Origin: Halichondria panicea
Taxonomy: Eukaryota > Porifera > Demospongiae > Suberitida > Halichondriidae
Length of the DNA: 64,000 nt
Assembly: GCF_963675165.1 (NCBI RefSeq)
Contig: NC_087389.1
Coordinates: 2,266,001 to 2,330,000 of the forward strand
Direction of reading: 5' to 3'
The notes beneath the pieces are model-generated. The model was not told the origin of the DNA. It searched no databases and was given only the letters and a program-made list of their open reading frames with translations. Numbering within the stretch: the stretch's first letter is position 1; each line of letters begins with the position of its first letter. The translations under genes and the position numbers were made by a program. Below are positions 28,301-36,806 of this stretch, piece by piece.

Positions 28301-31291
28301 TGCCTCAGGACTATGCTCAAACGATTCTTTTCCCCTCCTGCTCTAGAATCAAATGCTAAGTACTCTCCATCAGGTGAATTTTACACTACTTGATGTTATG
28401 GATGACACGCACTGAGCATATTTTGTACACATGTACAGGTGTCTACTATGCTCCTGATGCCGAGACTATTCAAGCATACAGAGACTACATAGAGAACCTG
28501 CCATACAGTGACGAGCCAGAGGTGTTTGGTATGCACGAAAATGCTAACATTGCTTTCCAGGTACAGTGTATGTACGTACAATGTACCAGTACAGTTAGAA
28601 CCTCGCTAATCCGGACAGCTTTAATCCGAAACCTCGCAAATCCGGACAAAATGGCAAACTGAAAAAGAGGAGGGGCAGTCAGTAGAATGGATTACTGCGC
28701 ATGCGCAATGTAAATTGCTTACATGTAGCTGAATCAGCAATAATTTTATTGATAAACTGCTCAAGACAATGGCCACTGCAAAGAAAACGAAGAGAGGACT
28801 CACTGTATTGGAGAGAAAGTTGAGATAAAGACTATTCTAGCTAGCAGCTTCCCTTCTGGCCACAGTAATATCATAATACACGTACAAAAGTGTCTTCGTT
28901 AATGATATTCATAATCAATTAATGACATCTGTTAATCCGGAAATTTCATGTATTCGGATGGGGTCTGGTCCCGCTCTATTCGGATTAGCGAGGTTCTACT
29001 GTACTACTAATGTTTATACAGTACAGCCAATTGCTATAATTATTGTATCGTACACATGCATGTATCCAAGAAATGCTCACGCCTGTGCAGACTCAAGAGA
29101 CTCACACGCTGGTCAACACAGTGCTGGACGTGCAGCCTCGACTAGCAAGCAGTGGGGGAGGGAAAACCAGTGATGAGATTGTTTATGAACTAGCTGACAA
29201 TATCCTATCGAAAATCCCTGAGAAATTGGATATTGAGAAGGCCCTCCCAGAAATTTTTGAGGTATGTGCATGCTCATCAATTACATGTGTACATATACAC
29301 CTGTAGCCTGGTGAAAACGGTCAACTCAACTCGCTAGCTACTGTATTAACCCAAGAGGTGGACAGATTCAATAAACTCCTTAAAGTGATCAAGGTATAAA
29401 GATTATCTTAATGTATCCAGCTGATTTTAATTTAATAATATGCAGGCTTCTCTTCGAGATATTCAAAAAGCTATCAAAGGGTTGGTAGTCATGTCCGAGG
29501 AGCTGGAACGAGTTTACACAAGTTTTATCAATAACCAGGTACACCAATAAATCTACTCAACATTCTGTGTATGCCCTGCACGGTGGACATAATAATACAT
29601 AATACGTAGGTCCCTGGAATGTGGGCAAATGCAGCATACCCATCCATGAAACCTCTCAGCTCTTGGGTGAAAGACCTTGTACTTAGGCTGCACTTCATTG
29701 AGGTGAGCTATTTTTTTGTCAGTAGGCTATGTAGCAATCATTATAGGCGGCACACCCACATTTAAAACTATTGTGCTGTTCACCTCTAACATTGCAAAAT
29801 CCTGCATGGTACAGTGTATGTACGTAATAGATACCGTACATGTACTGAATGCGAGATTCTTTCAATTGTGAATTGCGAGTTTTCACAATTGAAAGACATG
29901 CTATTAAGAGTCATGTAAATTGCAATTCGGCTTGTACATCATTCGCATTCGAAACCTATTAATAATTATAAAAAGTATAGCATGAGATCGACGAGCTGCC
30001 TGTATTTATAATGAAGTACCGCAGGTTCTGATGCTTCGGTGGAGGTGCCAAAGCTACATAACATAAAGCTACTATTATACACACAGTGACATTATATATC
30101 ATGGTTGATTTTGCTGCATGCCAGCAGAATCCAAGAAACTCAAAGAGTGGATAACGATCAACCATGATTGTTGATAAAACGATCAATGCCAAAGTCCAAG
30201 TCTAAAATGAATGGCTGCATCAGCAGAAGCCTTGCAGCTAGCTAGCTCTCTTCTCACTCTTGCAGCTACGAATAGCTAGCGTTCTAGTGCAGAGCTAACT
30301 ATAAGTGAGTAGCAACACTCGGTGAACAAGATTTGCTACCTCTTCTGAAAAACTGCAATGGCATTCCAAGTAGGCATAGCTGAGAACCAAACATTATTTT
30401 GCAAATCCACGAATTGAAATCCAAGAAAACATGACTAGAAGCCTATAGAAACTCTTACTTACACTTGATTCATCCTTGAGCAGCTGTAGCAGTCTACACA
30501 CACAGACGCACTACTATATACCTCACTTGCGCATGCGCACCGAGGATTTTCCTTACCAAAATGTATCAGTGTACTAAAAATTAACACGGAAGGGACTGTA
30601 TGACTTTTCTTACATGCTTGTTACCTTGACAACATAATTATACAGCACTGGATAACACAAGGACACCCCAAGTCATTCTGGATGTCAGGGTTCTTCTTCC
30701 CACAAGGTTTCCTCACTGGTACACTACAGAACCACGCTAGGAAATACAACCTTCCTATTGACGAGTTGGCCTTCAAGTTCACTCCACTACAAGTGTATAG
30801 GTGGCAACAAGACTACTATGATGCAGCACAAAAGGGGGGGGAGGGTCAGCTGGATGACGCTTTAGAGAGTTTTGAAGATGGCGTTGTAATTCATGGACTG
30901 TTTATGGAGGCTATGAGATGGGATGATGACAGCATGTGTGTTGTAGATTCTCTTGCTGGAAAAATGAATGCGGTAAGCCATGGAAAGGACTTTTTAAACA
31001 TGTGGTTACCATAGTAAATTTCCTGTAGAGTTTGCCTATGATACGTATGGAGCCCCGCCGGAATCATGTAGTGGATCCTAGTGATTACAACTCGCCCTTA
31101 TACAAAACTGCAGCCAGGGCTGGTATGCTGTCTACCACAGGTATGTAATGCTCTGTGTGTTCTGTTTAGCTATTGGTATCAACACAGGACACTCCACTAA
31201 CTTTGTGGTGGCCGTTCAACTTCCATCTAAAGAGTCTCAGGACTATTGGATTGCCAAAGGAGCAGCATTGCTCTGTCAGCTCAGTGAATGA
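1328..31291 (+). CDS. DNAH6: Axonemal inner-arm dynein heavy chain, DNAH6 type, complete in 83 exons
   Basis: I joined 83 exons with reading phase preserved throughout, giving about 4232 residues from ATG 1328 to TGA 31289-31291; the family runs about 4100-4200. Dynein heavy chains are AAA+ motors that drive axonemal bending by ATP hydrolysis. Visible in order: tail, linker (about 909-1470), AAA1 P-loop GPAGTGKT (about 1543-1550) with Walker B FDEFNR, AAA2 GPTGGGKT (about 1824), AAA3 GTTGVGKS (about 2171), AAA4 GVGGTGKQ (about 2522), stalk with microtubule-binding tip (about 2786-3058), AAA5-AAA6 and C-terminal domain ending LLCQLSE. Many blocks around AAA1 and the C-terminus agree with what I recall of vertebrate DNAH6 rather than DNAH1/3/7/12. 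All introns are GT-AG except two GC-AG (donors at 19815 and 21225). Exons are listed in the sub-regions below. Start choice: the first ATG of a 68-codon exon with no competing upstream exon. Confidence 0.92.
2929..2992. repeat. 30-bp perfect inverted repeat with 4-nt loop (DNAH6 intron 4)
   Basis: Arms 2929-2958 and 2963-2992 are exact reverse complements, with loop CATT. The arms contain GCATGCGC next to the loop. No flanking direct repeat is visible. The rest of intron 4 (2509-3192) shows nothing coding. Confidence 0.9.
3386..3827. other. DNAH6 intron 5, non-coding
   Basis: No coding exon is supported. The segment near 3483-3545 (GCTTATCCAGCTAGGGGC and a C-run) resembles the ends of an interspersed repeat seen also near 16190 and 55460. 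Nothing else is recognised. Confidence 0.4.
4257..4341. repeat. Two-copy tandem duplication (about 42 bp) before exon 8
   Basis: The unit starting CTACTAGTCATTA occurs at 4257 and 4298, differing by a 2-3 bp insertion. The second copy ends just before the exon 8 acceptor at 4358-4359. Confidence 0.85.
6088..6295. mobile_element. 208-bp MITE with 14-bp terminal inverted repeats (DNAH6 intron 11)
   Basis: AGGGTGTCATACAG at 6088-6101 is the exact reverse complement of 6282-6295. The interior is short and non-coding with C- and G-runs. Intron 11 (5557-6562) otherwise holds nothing supported. Confidence 0.65.
7437..8035. other. DNAH6 intron 15, non-coding
   Basis: No exon is supported. The stretch near 7640-7695 (AACACGGAAAG ... 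TTGTTACCTTGACAA) is related to 30583-30632, so both are remnants of one repeat. ACATGTAC-type palindromes cluster at 7825-7865. Confidence 0.4.
8401..11662 (+). other. DNAH6: DNAH6 exons 17-26: linker region
   Basis: Exons 8401-8643, 8831-8974, 9120-9329, 9535-9747, 9983-10163, 10516-10717, 10821-10929, 11002-11148, 11293-11403 and 11537-11662 encode roughly residues 909-1470. The stretch contains the conserved linker features of axonemal dyneins: FEDIQP, the [10 protein letters not shown] block, [12 protein letters not shown], and the [21 protein letters not shown] block. In known dyneins this domain bends across the AAA ring to make the power stroke. Confidence 0.85.
11663..12149. other. 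DNAH6 intron 26, non-coding
   Basis: AT-rich intron with several TACATGTA motifs; nothing else is recognised. Confidence 0.4.
12150..14135 (+). other. DNAH6: DNAH6 exons 27-33: AAA1 (main ATPase site)
   Basis: Exons 12150-12305, 12484-12645, 13025-13162, 13226-13379, 13479-13624, 13733-13858 and 14019-14135. The Walker A motif GPAGTGKT is encoded at 12544-12567, preceded by [11 protein letters not shown]. The Walker B region FDEFNRI lies in the next exon, then [29 protein letters not shown] and the ILYSEGF block. All catalytic positions expected of an active AAA1 are present, so the motor should hydrolyse ATP. Confidence 0.92.
12749..12843. repeat. Two-copy tandem duplication (about 48 bp) in DNAH6 intron 28
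   Basis: The unit GGCAAGTTTCAAA...CCAACCC occurs at about 12749-12797 and 12797-12843 with a few differences. The rest of intron 28 (12646-13024) is non-coding. Confidence 0.85.
14153..14324. mobile_element. 172-bp MITE (DNAH6 intron 33)
   Basis: CCGTATTACG at 14153 faces CGTAATACGG at 14315-14324, with further imperfect complementarity inward (CCTTTGCGA versus TCGCAAAG). The remainder of intron 33 (14136-15238) contains a repeat related to 25480-25640 (TGCGTTTACAGCATGGATAG) at about 14520-14600. Confidence 0.65.
15239..17894 (+). other. DNAH6: DNAH6 exons 34-39: AAA2
   Basis: Exons 15239-15424, 15601-15893, 17058-17160, 17214-17297, 17486-17719 and 17793-17894. Walker A GPTGGGKT is at 15299-15322; [18 protein letters not shown] and the [20 protein letters not shown] block follow. 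Intron 35 (15894-17057) carries a 1-kb inverted-repeat element. AAA2 normally binds nucleotide without turnover. Confidence 0.9.
15926..16944. mobile_element. About 1-kb inverted-repeat element in DNAH6 intron 35
   Basis: A 19-bp terminal inverted repeat, GTAGAAACTGGATTATTAG at 15926-15944 and its exact complement at 16926-16944, is followed by further GCATGC-rich complementarity. The interior is non-coding and includes a degenerate piece at 16186-16290 with G- and C-runs. Confidence 0.7.
17953..19686 (+). other. DNAH6: DNAH6 exons 40-46: AAA3
   Basis: Exons 17953-18072, 18159-18306, 18545-18834, 18888-18961, 19033-19130, 19183-19346 and 19555-19686. Walker A GTTGVGKS is split by intron 40 between its K and S codons. 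The Walker B region [19 protein letters not shown] and the sensor region [15 protein letters not shown] are intact. AAA3 gates motor activity in studied dyneins. Confidence 0.9.
19379..19512. mobile_element. 134-bp MITE with 5-bp target duplication (DNAH6 intron 45)
   Basis: CAGGGTTTATTTCAG at 19379-19393 is the exact complement of 19498-19512. TTGGG flanks both sides (19374-19378 and 19513-19517). It occupies most of a 208-bp intron. Confidence 0.8.
19735..21224 (+). other. DNAH6: DNAH6 exons 47-53: AAA4
   Basis: Exons 19735-19814, 19872-20103, 20262-20407, 20530-20685, 20795-20861, 20918-21072 and 21143-21224. P-loop GVGGTGKQ is at 19918-19941; [20 protein letters not shown] and [20 protein letters not shown] follow. 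Introns 47 and 53, which bracket the segment, use GC donors. The exon 53 donor GCACGT is weak but is the only choice that keeps the conserved join into VELTAL. Confidence 0.88.
21329..22695 (+). other. DNAH6: DNAH6 exons 54-58: antiparallel stalk and microtubule-binding domain
   Basis: Exons 21329-21553, 21815-21997, 22169-22341, 22395-22479 and 22543-22695, about residues 2786-3058. The first arm is a heptad-rich coiled coil beginning [14 protein letters not shown]. The tip contains [14 protein letters not shown] and the helical block ending AWVRAL-like [12 protein letters not shown]. The return arm is [10 protein letters not shown]-like and ends RWADSVK. This is the microtubule contact of the motor. 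Confidence 0.87.
24437..26434. other. DNAH6 intron 66: interspersed repeats
   Basis: The 2-kb intron contains an inverted-orientation copy of the repeat family also found at 29990-30545 and 34720-35290 (marked by GCGCAAGCGAGGTATACGG, a GT-run at 24711-24732, GGAATGCCATTGCAGCC and GAGAAGAGAGCTGCAAAGC). It also has three short tandem units containing AAAATCATGTA (24847-24900) and a segment shared with intron 33 (25480-25640). An open frame at 25905-26288 resembles no protein I know. Confidence 0.6.
28592..29001. mobile_element. 410-bp pogo/Tc1-like MITE (DNAH6 intron 76)
   Basis: Ends are CAGTTAGAACCTCGCTAATCC (left) and its near-complement finishing GGTTCTACTG (right), with TA on both sides. 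The interior carries internal repeats of the end motif and GCGCATGCGC near 28693. The same end motif recurs at 41820-42127. Confidence 0.75.
29703..30645. repeat. DNAH6 intron 80: copy of interspersed repeat family R1
   Basis: About 29990-30545 matches 34720-35290 in the same orientation: GTACCGCAGGTTCTGATGC, GTGCCAAAGCTACATAACA, the AGCTAGCGTTCTAGTGCAG unit, GGCATTCCAAGTAGGCATA, and the end TTGCGCATGCGCACCGAGG. At 29845-29895 lies an inverted repeat (TTTCAATTGTGAA). No coding sequence is seen. Confidence 0.7.
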
Positions 31292-31621
31292 ACAACTGCA
31301 TAATTTATATCGCTTGTGTACCCGCTTTGTCAATTAATGTTACAGCAGCCACTTTACTGAATTAGTGAGGTTATTATGGTATACATTACCATTATTTTCA
31401 TATTGCCAGCATGAGATCACTCTCTACTACAAGCTAGGCCCAATTAAACTGCTCGTGGCACAAATTTCCATGCAATAACTACTTTGTTGCCTTGAATGTA
31501 CATGTAGTCCTCGATCAGTCCGTTATAAGATACTTCACTGTATACTTACTAAAAATGTTACAAATTACAAATCACTCGATATTATTGGTTCTATGACATT
31601 GTCTTCAACTAGGCCACTTGA

Positions 31622-34600
31622 TTACTGGTCTTTCTTGTTCTCGTCTTTATTCTCTACGTCATTCTGCAGGAGTGAAGTATACAATGATAATACGCACACA
31701 TCATTACAAAACTTATTGTGTGTACACAATTCACTCAATATAAGTAGATTATCAACACACCAATAGCTTTTGATGCTCTTCTGCAAGTCTGTTATACTCG
31801 GCACTGGTCGATTCTGCCTGTTTCTTCATTGCTTCAAGGTCAGCTTTCGTTTTCTTCAGGTCTACGATACCATAGTTACTGCATAAATAGCATATATCTA
31901 CTCTTGATTGCATACATACCATCTTCCATTTTTTTGTAATCTTCCTTGTTTTTAACCTCTTCTCCACTTGGTTTTCCTTCTTTTTGTTTGTCTCCTGCCT
32001 GGAATTTTTATTGTAAGTAATCATGCCAATAATAGTATTTACTATCTAATTGTCTAACATAATACCATTATTATAGGGTATAATACCTCAGAGGATTCCT
32101 TATCTATGCGCCTGGCCAGCTCAGCATTAGCAGCCTGCGCTTGTCTGAGAGTAGCAGTGTGTGAGGCTTCCAGTGTAGCCACGTTACCCAGCATCGTGAT
32201 CAAACGTCTGATGACACTGTACATGCATGGAGATGCCTGTAGTAACAATGTAGGCATAAATTCCAGCTTACAGAATGAGAAACAAGGCAAATCCAGTGAT
32301 GTAGAAATTTCTTTGTCCTCGACATTCATTTAGACGCCTGTCTAGCTTGGCATCGAGGGTTAACGCTCCAGGGTGTTCAGGGAGCTCGTTTCCATATTTC
32401 CTCATGATACGGATGGAGTCTAAAACACAATTCGAAGCAGTATAATTATTAACAAGTGCAATATATAAATCTAATCGTTGGCTGTTATTCGAAAACATGC
32501 AAGCTCCCCGTGTGATTACTCGCTAATTATTTGGACGCTGTCAATTGAATTGTCTTTGACGCAACGTGCAATTATACTAGTCTAGGATGTGATACGGGAT
32601 TAATTGCACTTGCTTCACTGTACAAATTCCAGTACGCCCGCAGTAATACACAACTTAATTACATGCACGCTACACGGATGAAAGCTGCATGGTCTCTTTT
32701 TGTGAAAATCTATGATTAATGAAAGCACCACGGGTGCTGATGCCTTGATGGAGGCGGAGGCACCAAAGCTTTAATTTTACCCAACTATTAAATTGATCGA
32801 CCATGCATGATCGTTGCTACCAAAAGTTCAAAGACCGTAAAATTAATGGCTGCTGCATGAAACAGCTAAAAATAATACACTCTCGCTATTCCGGCTCTCT
32901 GAAGTACGGCCACCTGGATATTAATTTGGTTTGGTATGGATTGCTAGCTATAATTATGTTTACTGTACAAAACGTAACCTAAAATGCGGCCACTCGCTAT
33001 TCCGTACACTGGCCGTACTGGCTGCCCCAATTTACATAGGTTTTCAATGCAAGTTTATTACGGCCGGATATGACGTGTGGTTTGGCTGATAATAAATAGA
33101 GAGCAGAATGCATGATTCATTAGATCCCATTTGAGCGTATTTAGCAGGGAACTATGAGCTATAGTACCAGTACTATAGATTGCTCTGGGCTATATACAAA
33201 CTACAACATTATACATTTTATTGTCATTTATTTACAAGAAGATACACATACAAATTATTGTAGGTAGATGCTTCGTCTAGTAACATAATAACAGAACTAG
33301 AATGGAAGAGAGAAGATCTAGAGTATTTTTTGGCCTTGTTTGAGAGTAGTAGGAGCCGCTCGTTTCTTGGGCAGTGTGCTGTACTTTTTTGCTGCAAGGC
33401 TGCATGGGGGAGGAGCTGGATGTATGGAAGTGCTGGGATTCTAGCTTTGGCTTCTTCCTTTGGCTTTGTTAAAAAGTAGTATTTACTATAATTATATTAT
33501 TAGTAGTATTTAACCGCTCGATCGTTTCCTGGGCTTATTTGCTGCAAATTCTAGCTTAGGTGTCTTCCTTTCGCTATGTGAGAGTAGTACGAGCCGCTCT
33601 TTCTTGGGAAGTGTTGTTTGCTGCAAAACTAGGGGAGGAGCTGGATGTTTCCGTTTTGTGGGTGGAGCTAGGTCCAGGACTATAATTTTGTCCATTTAAT
33701 AAACTGAGGTGGAGGAACAGGGTTGACTTGAATAGAGACCACAGATTTAGTAGAGACACAGAGATGCCAAATTCAGATATTATAGTTTTCAAAAGAAATA
33801 ATGCAGTTGCTAGGTTGGCTGTTTATGTAGGTTGACTGTTGCTAAGCTAGTGCATTTCTAGTGGCCAATAGGTTTTGGGATCTAGAACATGTGCATTCGG
33901 TATCTATGGTTATAGTGTCCCTCATCCCTCGGGCTACGCCCTCGAGCTTTGGGACACTATAACACATAGATACCTCATGCCCATGTTCTAACTACAACTT
34001 ATTGTCTAGACAGAACCGCAAAATTAGTCATTAATTCGAGGTAAGGTCGTTTTTAGCGGTAAAAAAAAAAAAAAAAATGCTAGCCACCTTGCTATATTCC
34101 GTCCAAGCTGCACTATCCCAAGGGTGACCGAATTAACGAGAATCTACTGCATAAGCTAATAAAGCTCGCAGCTACTACCACTAGCTAGCGTTCTAGTGCA
34201 GAACTAATTAAGTAGAGTAGCAATACTCCATAGACAAGTTTGCTATGCACTGTTCTGAAAAGGCTATATACAATGGCATTCCAAGTAGGCATAACTCTAG
34301 CCTTGATTCCAGCTCCTCTAGTGAAAGACGTCTTTCTCCTTTGTGAGCGGCCTAGAAACGAGGCTAGCGTAATTCGAGAACAGAGCATATTAATTTTGCA
34401 AATCCACAAATTAATAAGAAAACCGGACAAGAATCCAATAAGCATTTTGTTGATCCCTGAGCAGTGTACCAGTCTAGACAGACAGACAGACAGACAGACC
34501 ATAGATAGTAGAGGAAGGGGATTGGAAACGGGATCACGTTAGCTTATGCTTGCAACGTAAGGCCTCTGGACAGTGCGTGCAGCAATCAATAGACACCTTG

Positions 34601-36562
34601 AGGTGTGATTTTACTGGTTTTGAAGTCAAGATTGAAAAGAAGCAAATGATAGGATACTAGGTAAGTAAATGTATGAATAGCCCTAAAATTTGTCTTGAGG
34701 TATGGCTAGGCACAAAATGAAATGAAAGCACCGCAGGTGCTGATGCCTCGGTGGAGAGGTGCCAAAGCTACATAACATAAAGCTACTAATAGCCAGCTTT
34801 TATACACTATAATTATCATGATGAACATTTTTAATTTTGCTGCATGCAGAATCCAGAATCACAGGGAAACTCAAAGAGTGGGTAATGATCGACGCCAAAA
34901 GTTCAAGTTCAAGTCTTAATGGCTGCAAGTCAGCAGAGCTTTGCAGCTCTCTTCTCACTCTTGAAGCTATCAATAGCTAGCGTTCTAGTGCAGAGCTAGC
35001 TAGCGTTCTAGTGCAGAGCTAACTACTAAGTAGAGTAGCAACACTCGGTGAACAAGTTTTTGTTACGGACTCTTCTGAAAAGGCTGCAATGGCATTCCAA
35101 GTAAGCAAAACTAGGCATAACTCGAGAACGAAGTTTTATTTTGCAAATCCACAAATACCAAGCCAAGAAAACATGATTAGAAGCCTATAGAAACTCTTAC
35201 TTGCACTTCATTGATCCTTGAGCAGCTGAAACAGTCTACACACACAGACACACTACCGTATACCTCGCTTGCGCATGCGCACCGAGGCATAACTAGCTAG
35301 AAGTCATGTTCACTCTTGGTAGCACGTGCAGAAGATTTTACAACACTTAGCTTCTCTTTTTTATTTGTGGGGTAAGAACTGACTTATGACTATTGTAAAT
35401 GCATGATCACAGTAGTAGTACATGATGGTATTTATTGCTTCAGCTATTTATTTAAAGTGGGGATATCATACTTCTTGAGTTATTGGCCGATTTGTTGATT
35501 TCCACTAGCCATCTTTGCGGGGGAGCTTCTCCATAACTAAATTGAGTTTATATTTGAGACTCGGCAATATGCAATATTATCAATGTCCATATTATTGCAA
35601 TTAGATTTTGAAAATCACTATTCATGCTCTGATTTTGTTAGCGCAGTGTCAATGTGGCAAGAACTTGGACTGAGAAATCACTGGAAAAACATTGATAATT
35701 CAAGTATAATTATGTTTAGAAAGAACTTGGACTGATAAATCACTGGAAGAACATTGATAATTCAAGTATAATTATGTTTAGACAATGCTTATACCTTTTA
35801 TTGATTGCTTATTATTGATCATAAGCTTGCTCAAGCTTTTAATTTAGCAGAAACTGCCATTAGTGCATAAACATTTTATTGCAAGCTTAAGCTACATCCA
35901 TGGTCGCAGCTATAATTGAGGTTGCAACACAGACTGTTGTGAAATAGTGCTAATTGCCTGCATTTCCAATCCTCTACTATCTATGGACAGACAGACAGAC
36001 ACACACACACACTACCGTATACCTTGCTTGCGCATTATGCATACCGAGGCACATTACAACCTACAGCCATGCACCCACACCTTAGCTCATTAATTTTTTA
36101 CCACAGCTTACTTACGAGTGTGGTTTGGGGAAGCCAAACCCAAGAAGCAGAAAGTATCCTACCACTCCCTTAATTATTCATATTAATATGTGTTTGTTAC
36201 CGGTTTCCAGACCCTATTTTTGGGTCTGGCTTCCGCTTCCACGAAACGTACTAAGCCTAAACTGTTGATGAAAGTCGGTGAAACATGTATAATTGGCCTA
36301 ATAACTTACCGATGAACAGCACAACCAAAACAAGAAGAATGGCATAGTACACAGTCGTCCATACGGGTTGAATAGCAGAGAAAACGCTGCGACTGAATAT
36401 CCACTTCCATCTATAGATATTAAAACATACACAATAACTAAACAACTACAGCAATGTGACAACTTCTTACATGGACGGCTTCAGCAAGGGTAAGATCAGT
36501 AGCAAAGTGAGGCCAATTTCCACATAGAGGAATGCGGCCACAGCAGTCCACTGTAAACTCAT
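31622..36562 (-). CDS. BCAP31: B-cell receptor-associated protein 31 homologue (ER membrane chaperone)
   Basis: Seven exons on the minus strand (36562-36471, 36410-36310, 32419-32272, 32216-32087, 31998-31920, 31861-31761, 31663-31622) join in phase to 230 residues; human BAP31 is about 246. BAP31 is an ER sorting and quality-control protein. It starts MSLQWTAVAAFLYVEIG, as in vertebrate BAP31, then has three hydrophobic segments (about residues 6-26, 43-64 and 103-125) with LNECRGQRNFYITGF before the third. A lysine/glutamate coiled coil follows (EYNRLAEEHQKL). The C-terminus KKDQ is a dilysine ER-retrieval signal. The 3.9-kb third-exon intron is full of repeats. The 3' end faces DNAH6 330 bp away; the 5' end is 244 bp from the EF-hand-like gene. 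Confidence 0.93.
34500..35987. mobile_element. TIR element, CATAGATAGTAGAGG family, copy 1
   Basis: The left end CATAGATAGTAGAGGAAGG begins at about 34500 and the right end finishes CCTCTACTATCTATG at about 35986. The right TIR is shortened. Inside is an R1 repeat copy (34720-35290) and a 62-bp tandem duplication (about 35659-35782). Two other full copies lie at 50332-51793 and 58897-61145. Confidence 0.6.
34720..35290. repeat. Interspersed repeat family R1, best copy
   Basis: It contains GCACCGCAGGTGCTGATGCC, GTGCCAAAGCTACATAACA, a doubled GCTAGCGTTCTAGTGCAG unit (34979-35014) and ends near TTGCGCATGCGCACCGAGG. It matches 29990-30545 along its length and 24670-25300 in reverse. No open frame. 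Confidence 0.7.
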
Positions 36563-36806
36563 GATTGGCTTTTGAATTATCTAGAATCTGACTATAAATG
36601 AGCATCAGAATTAGTGAGCAAAAGTCATGCAATAGATCAACACTTACGTGTGATATCCAAGTCAATCCACGATCGATTCCTAGATCCTGCCTGGCCTTTA
36701 CACTACGTTTTTGCTGACTGTTGAGTTCAAAGGTCATTGTTGACAACGCCCAGGAAGTGAAATACGTTTCCATGGAGACAAACAAGTCTTCACCGTAGCT
36801 GCAGAA
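36563..36806. promoter_or_regulatory. Bidirectional promoter between BCAP31 and the EF-hand-like gene
   Basis: The two start codons diverge and are 244 bp apart, so one short region must serve both. GTTTCCATGGAGAC at 36766-36779 is one base off the RFX X-box consensus and lies 28 bp before the EF-hand-like gene's ATG. A CCAAT-like ATTGG (minus CCAAT) is at 36564-36568 next to the BCAP31 start. Function is inferred from position. Confidence 0.5.

Larger units (their letters stand above)
22746..31291 (+). other. DNAH6: DNAH6 exons 59-83: AAA5, AAA6 and C-terminal domain
   Basis: Exons 22746-22844, 22911-23114, 23249-23374, 23493-23611, 23667-23780, 23840-23927, 23981-24073, 24150-24436, 26435-26561, 26627-26773, 26935-27099, 27186-27376, 27475-27746, 27810-27872, 27952-28052, 28106-28210, 28259-28373, 28439-28560, 29091-29261, 29307-29393, 29446-29538, 29610-29702, 30646-30972, 31029-31140 and 31188-31291. 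Landmarks are [48 protein letters not shown] and [11 protein letters not shown]. Exon 83 could instead begin at 31170, adding six codons, but 31188 gives the conserved join. Confidence 0.87.
32420..36309. other. BCAP31 intron 2: transposon-rich, non-coding
   Basis: Contents: a partial R1 repeat at 32715-32880; two related GAGCCGCT...GGAGGAGCTGGATGT blocks at about 33340-33440 and 33590-33650; a hairpin at 33898-33973 (arms GTTATAGTGTCCC); an A-run at 34059-34078; an R1 fragment at 34140-34330; AGAC microsatellites at 34476-34500 and 35988-36015; and an inverted-repeat element from about 34500 to 35987. No exon is supported. Confidence 0.7.

Noticed and set aside
31141-31169. A 29-nt intron between the last two DNAH6 exons
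   Set aside because: Using the acceptor at 31186-31187 gives a 47-nt intron and the conserved TTGHSTNF sequence, so the ultra-short intron is unnecessary.
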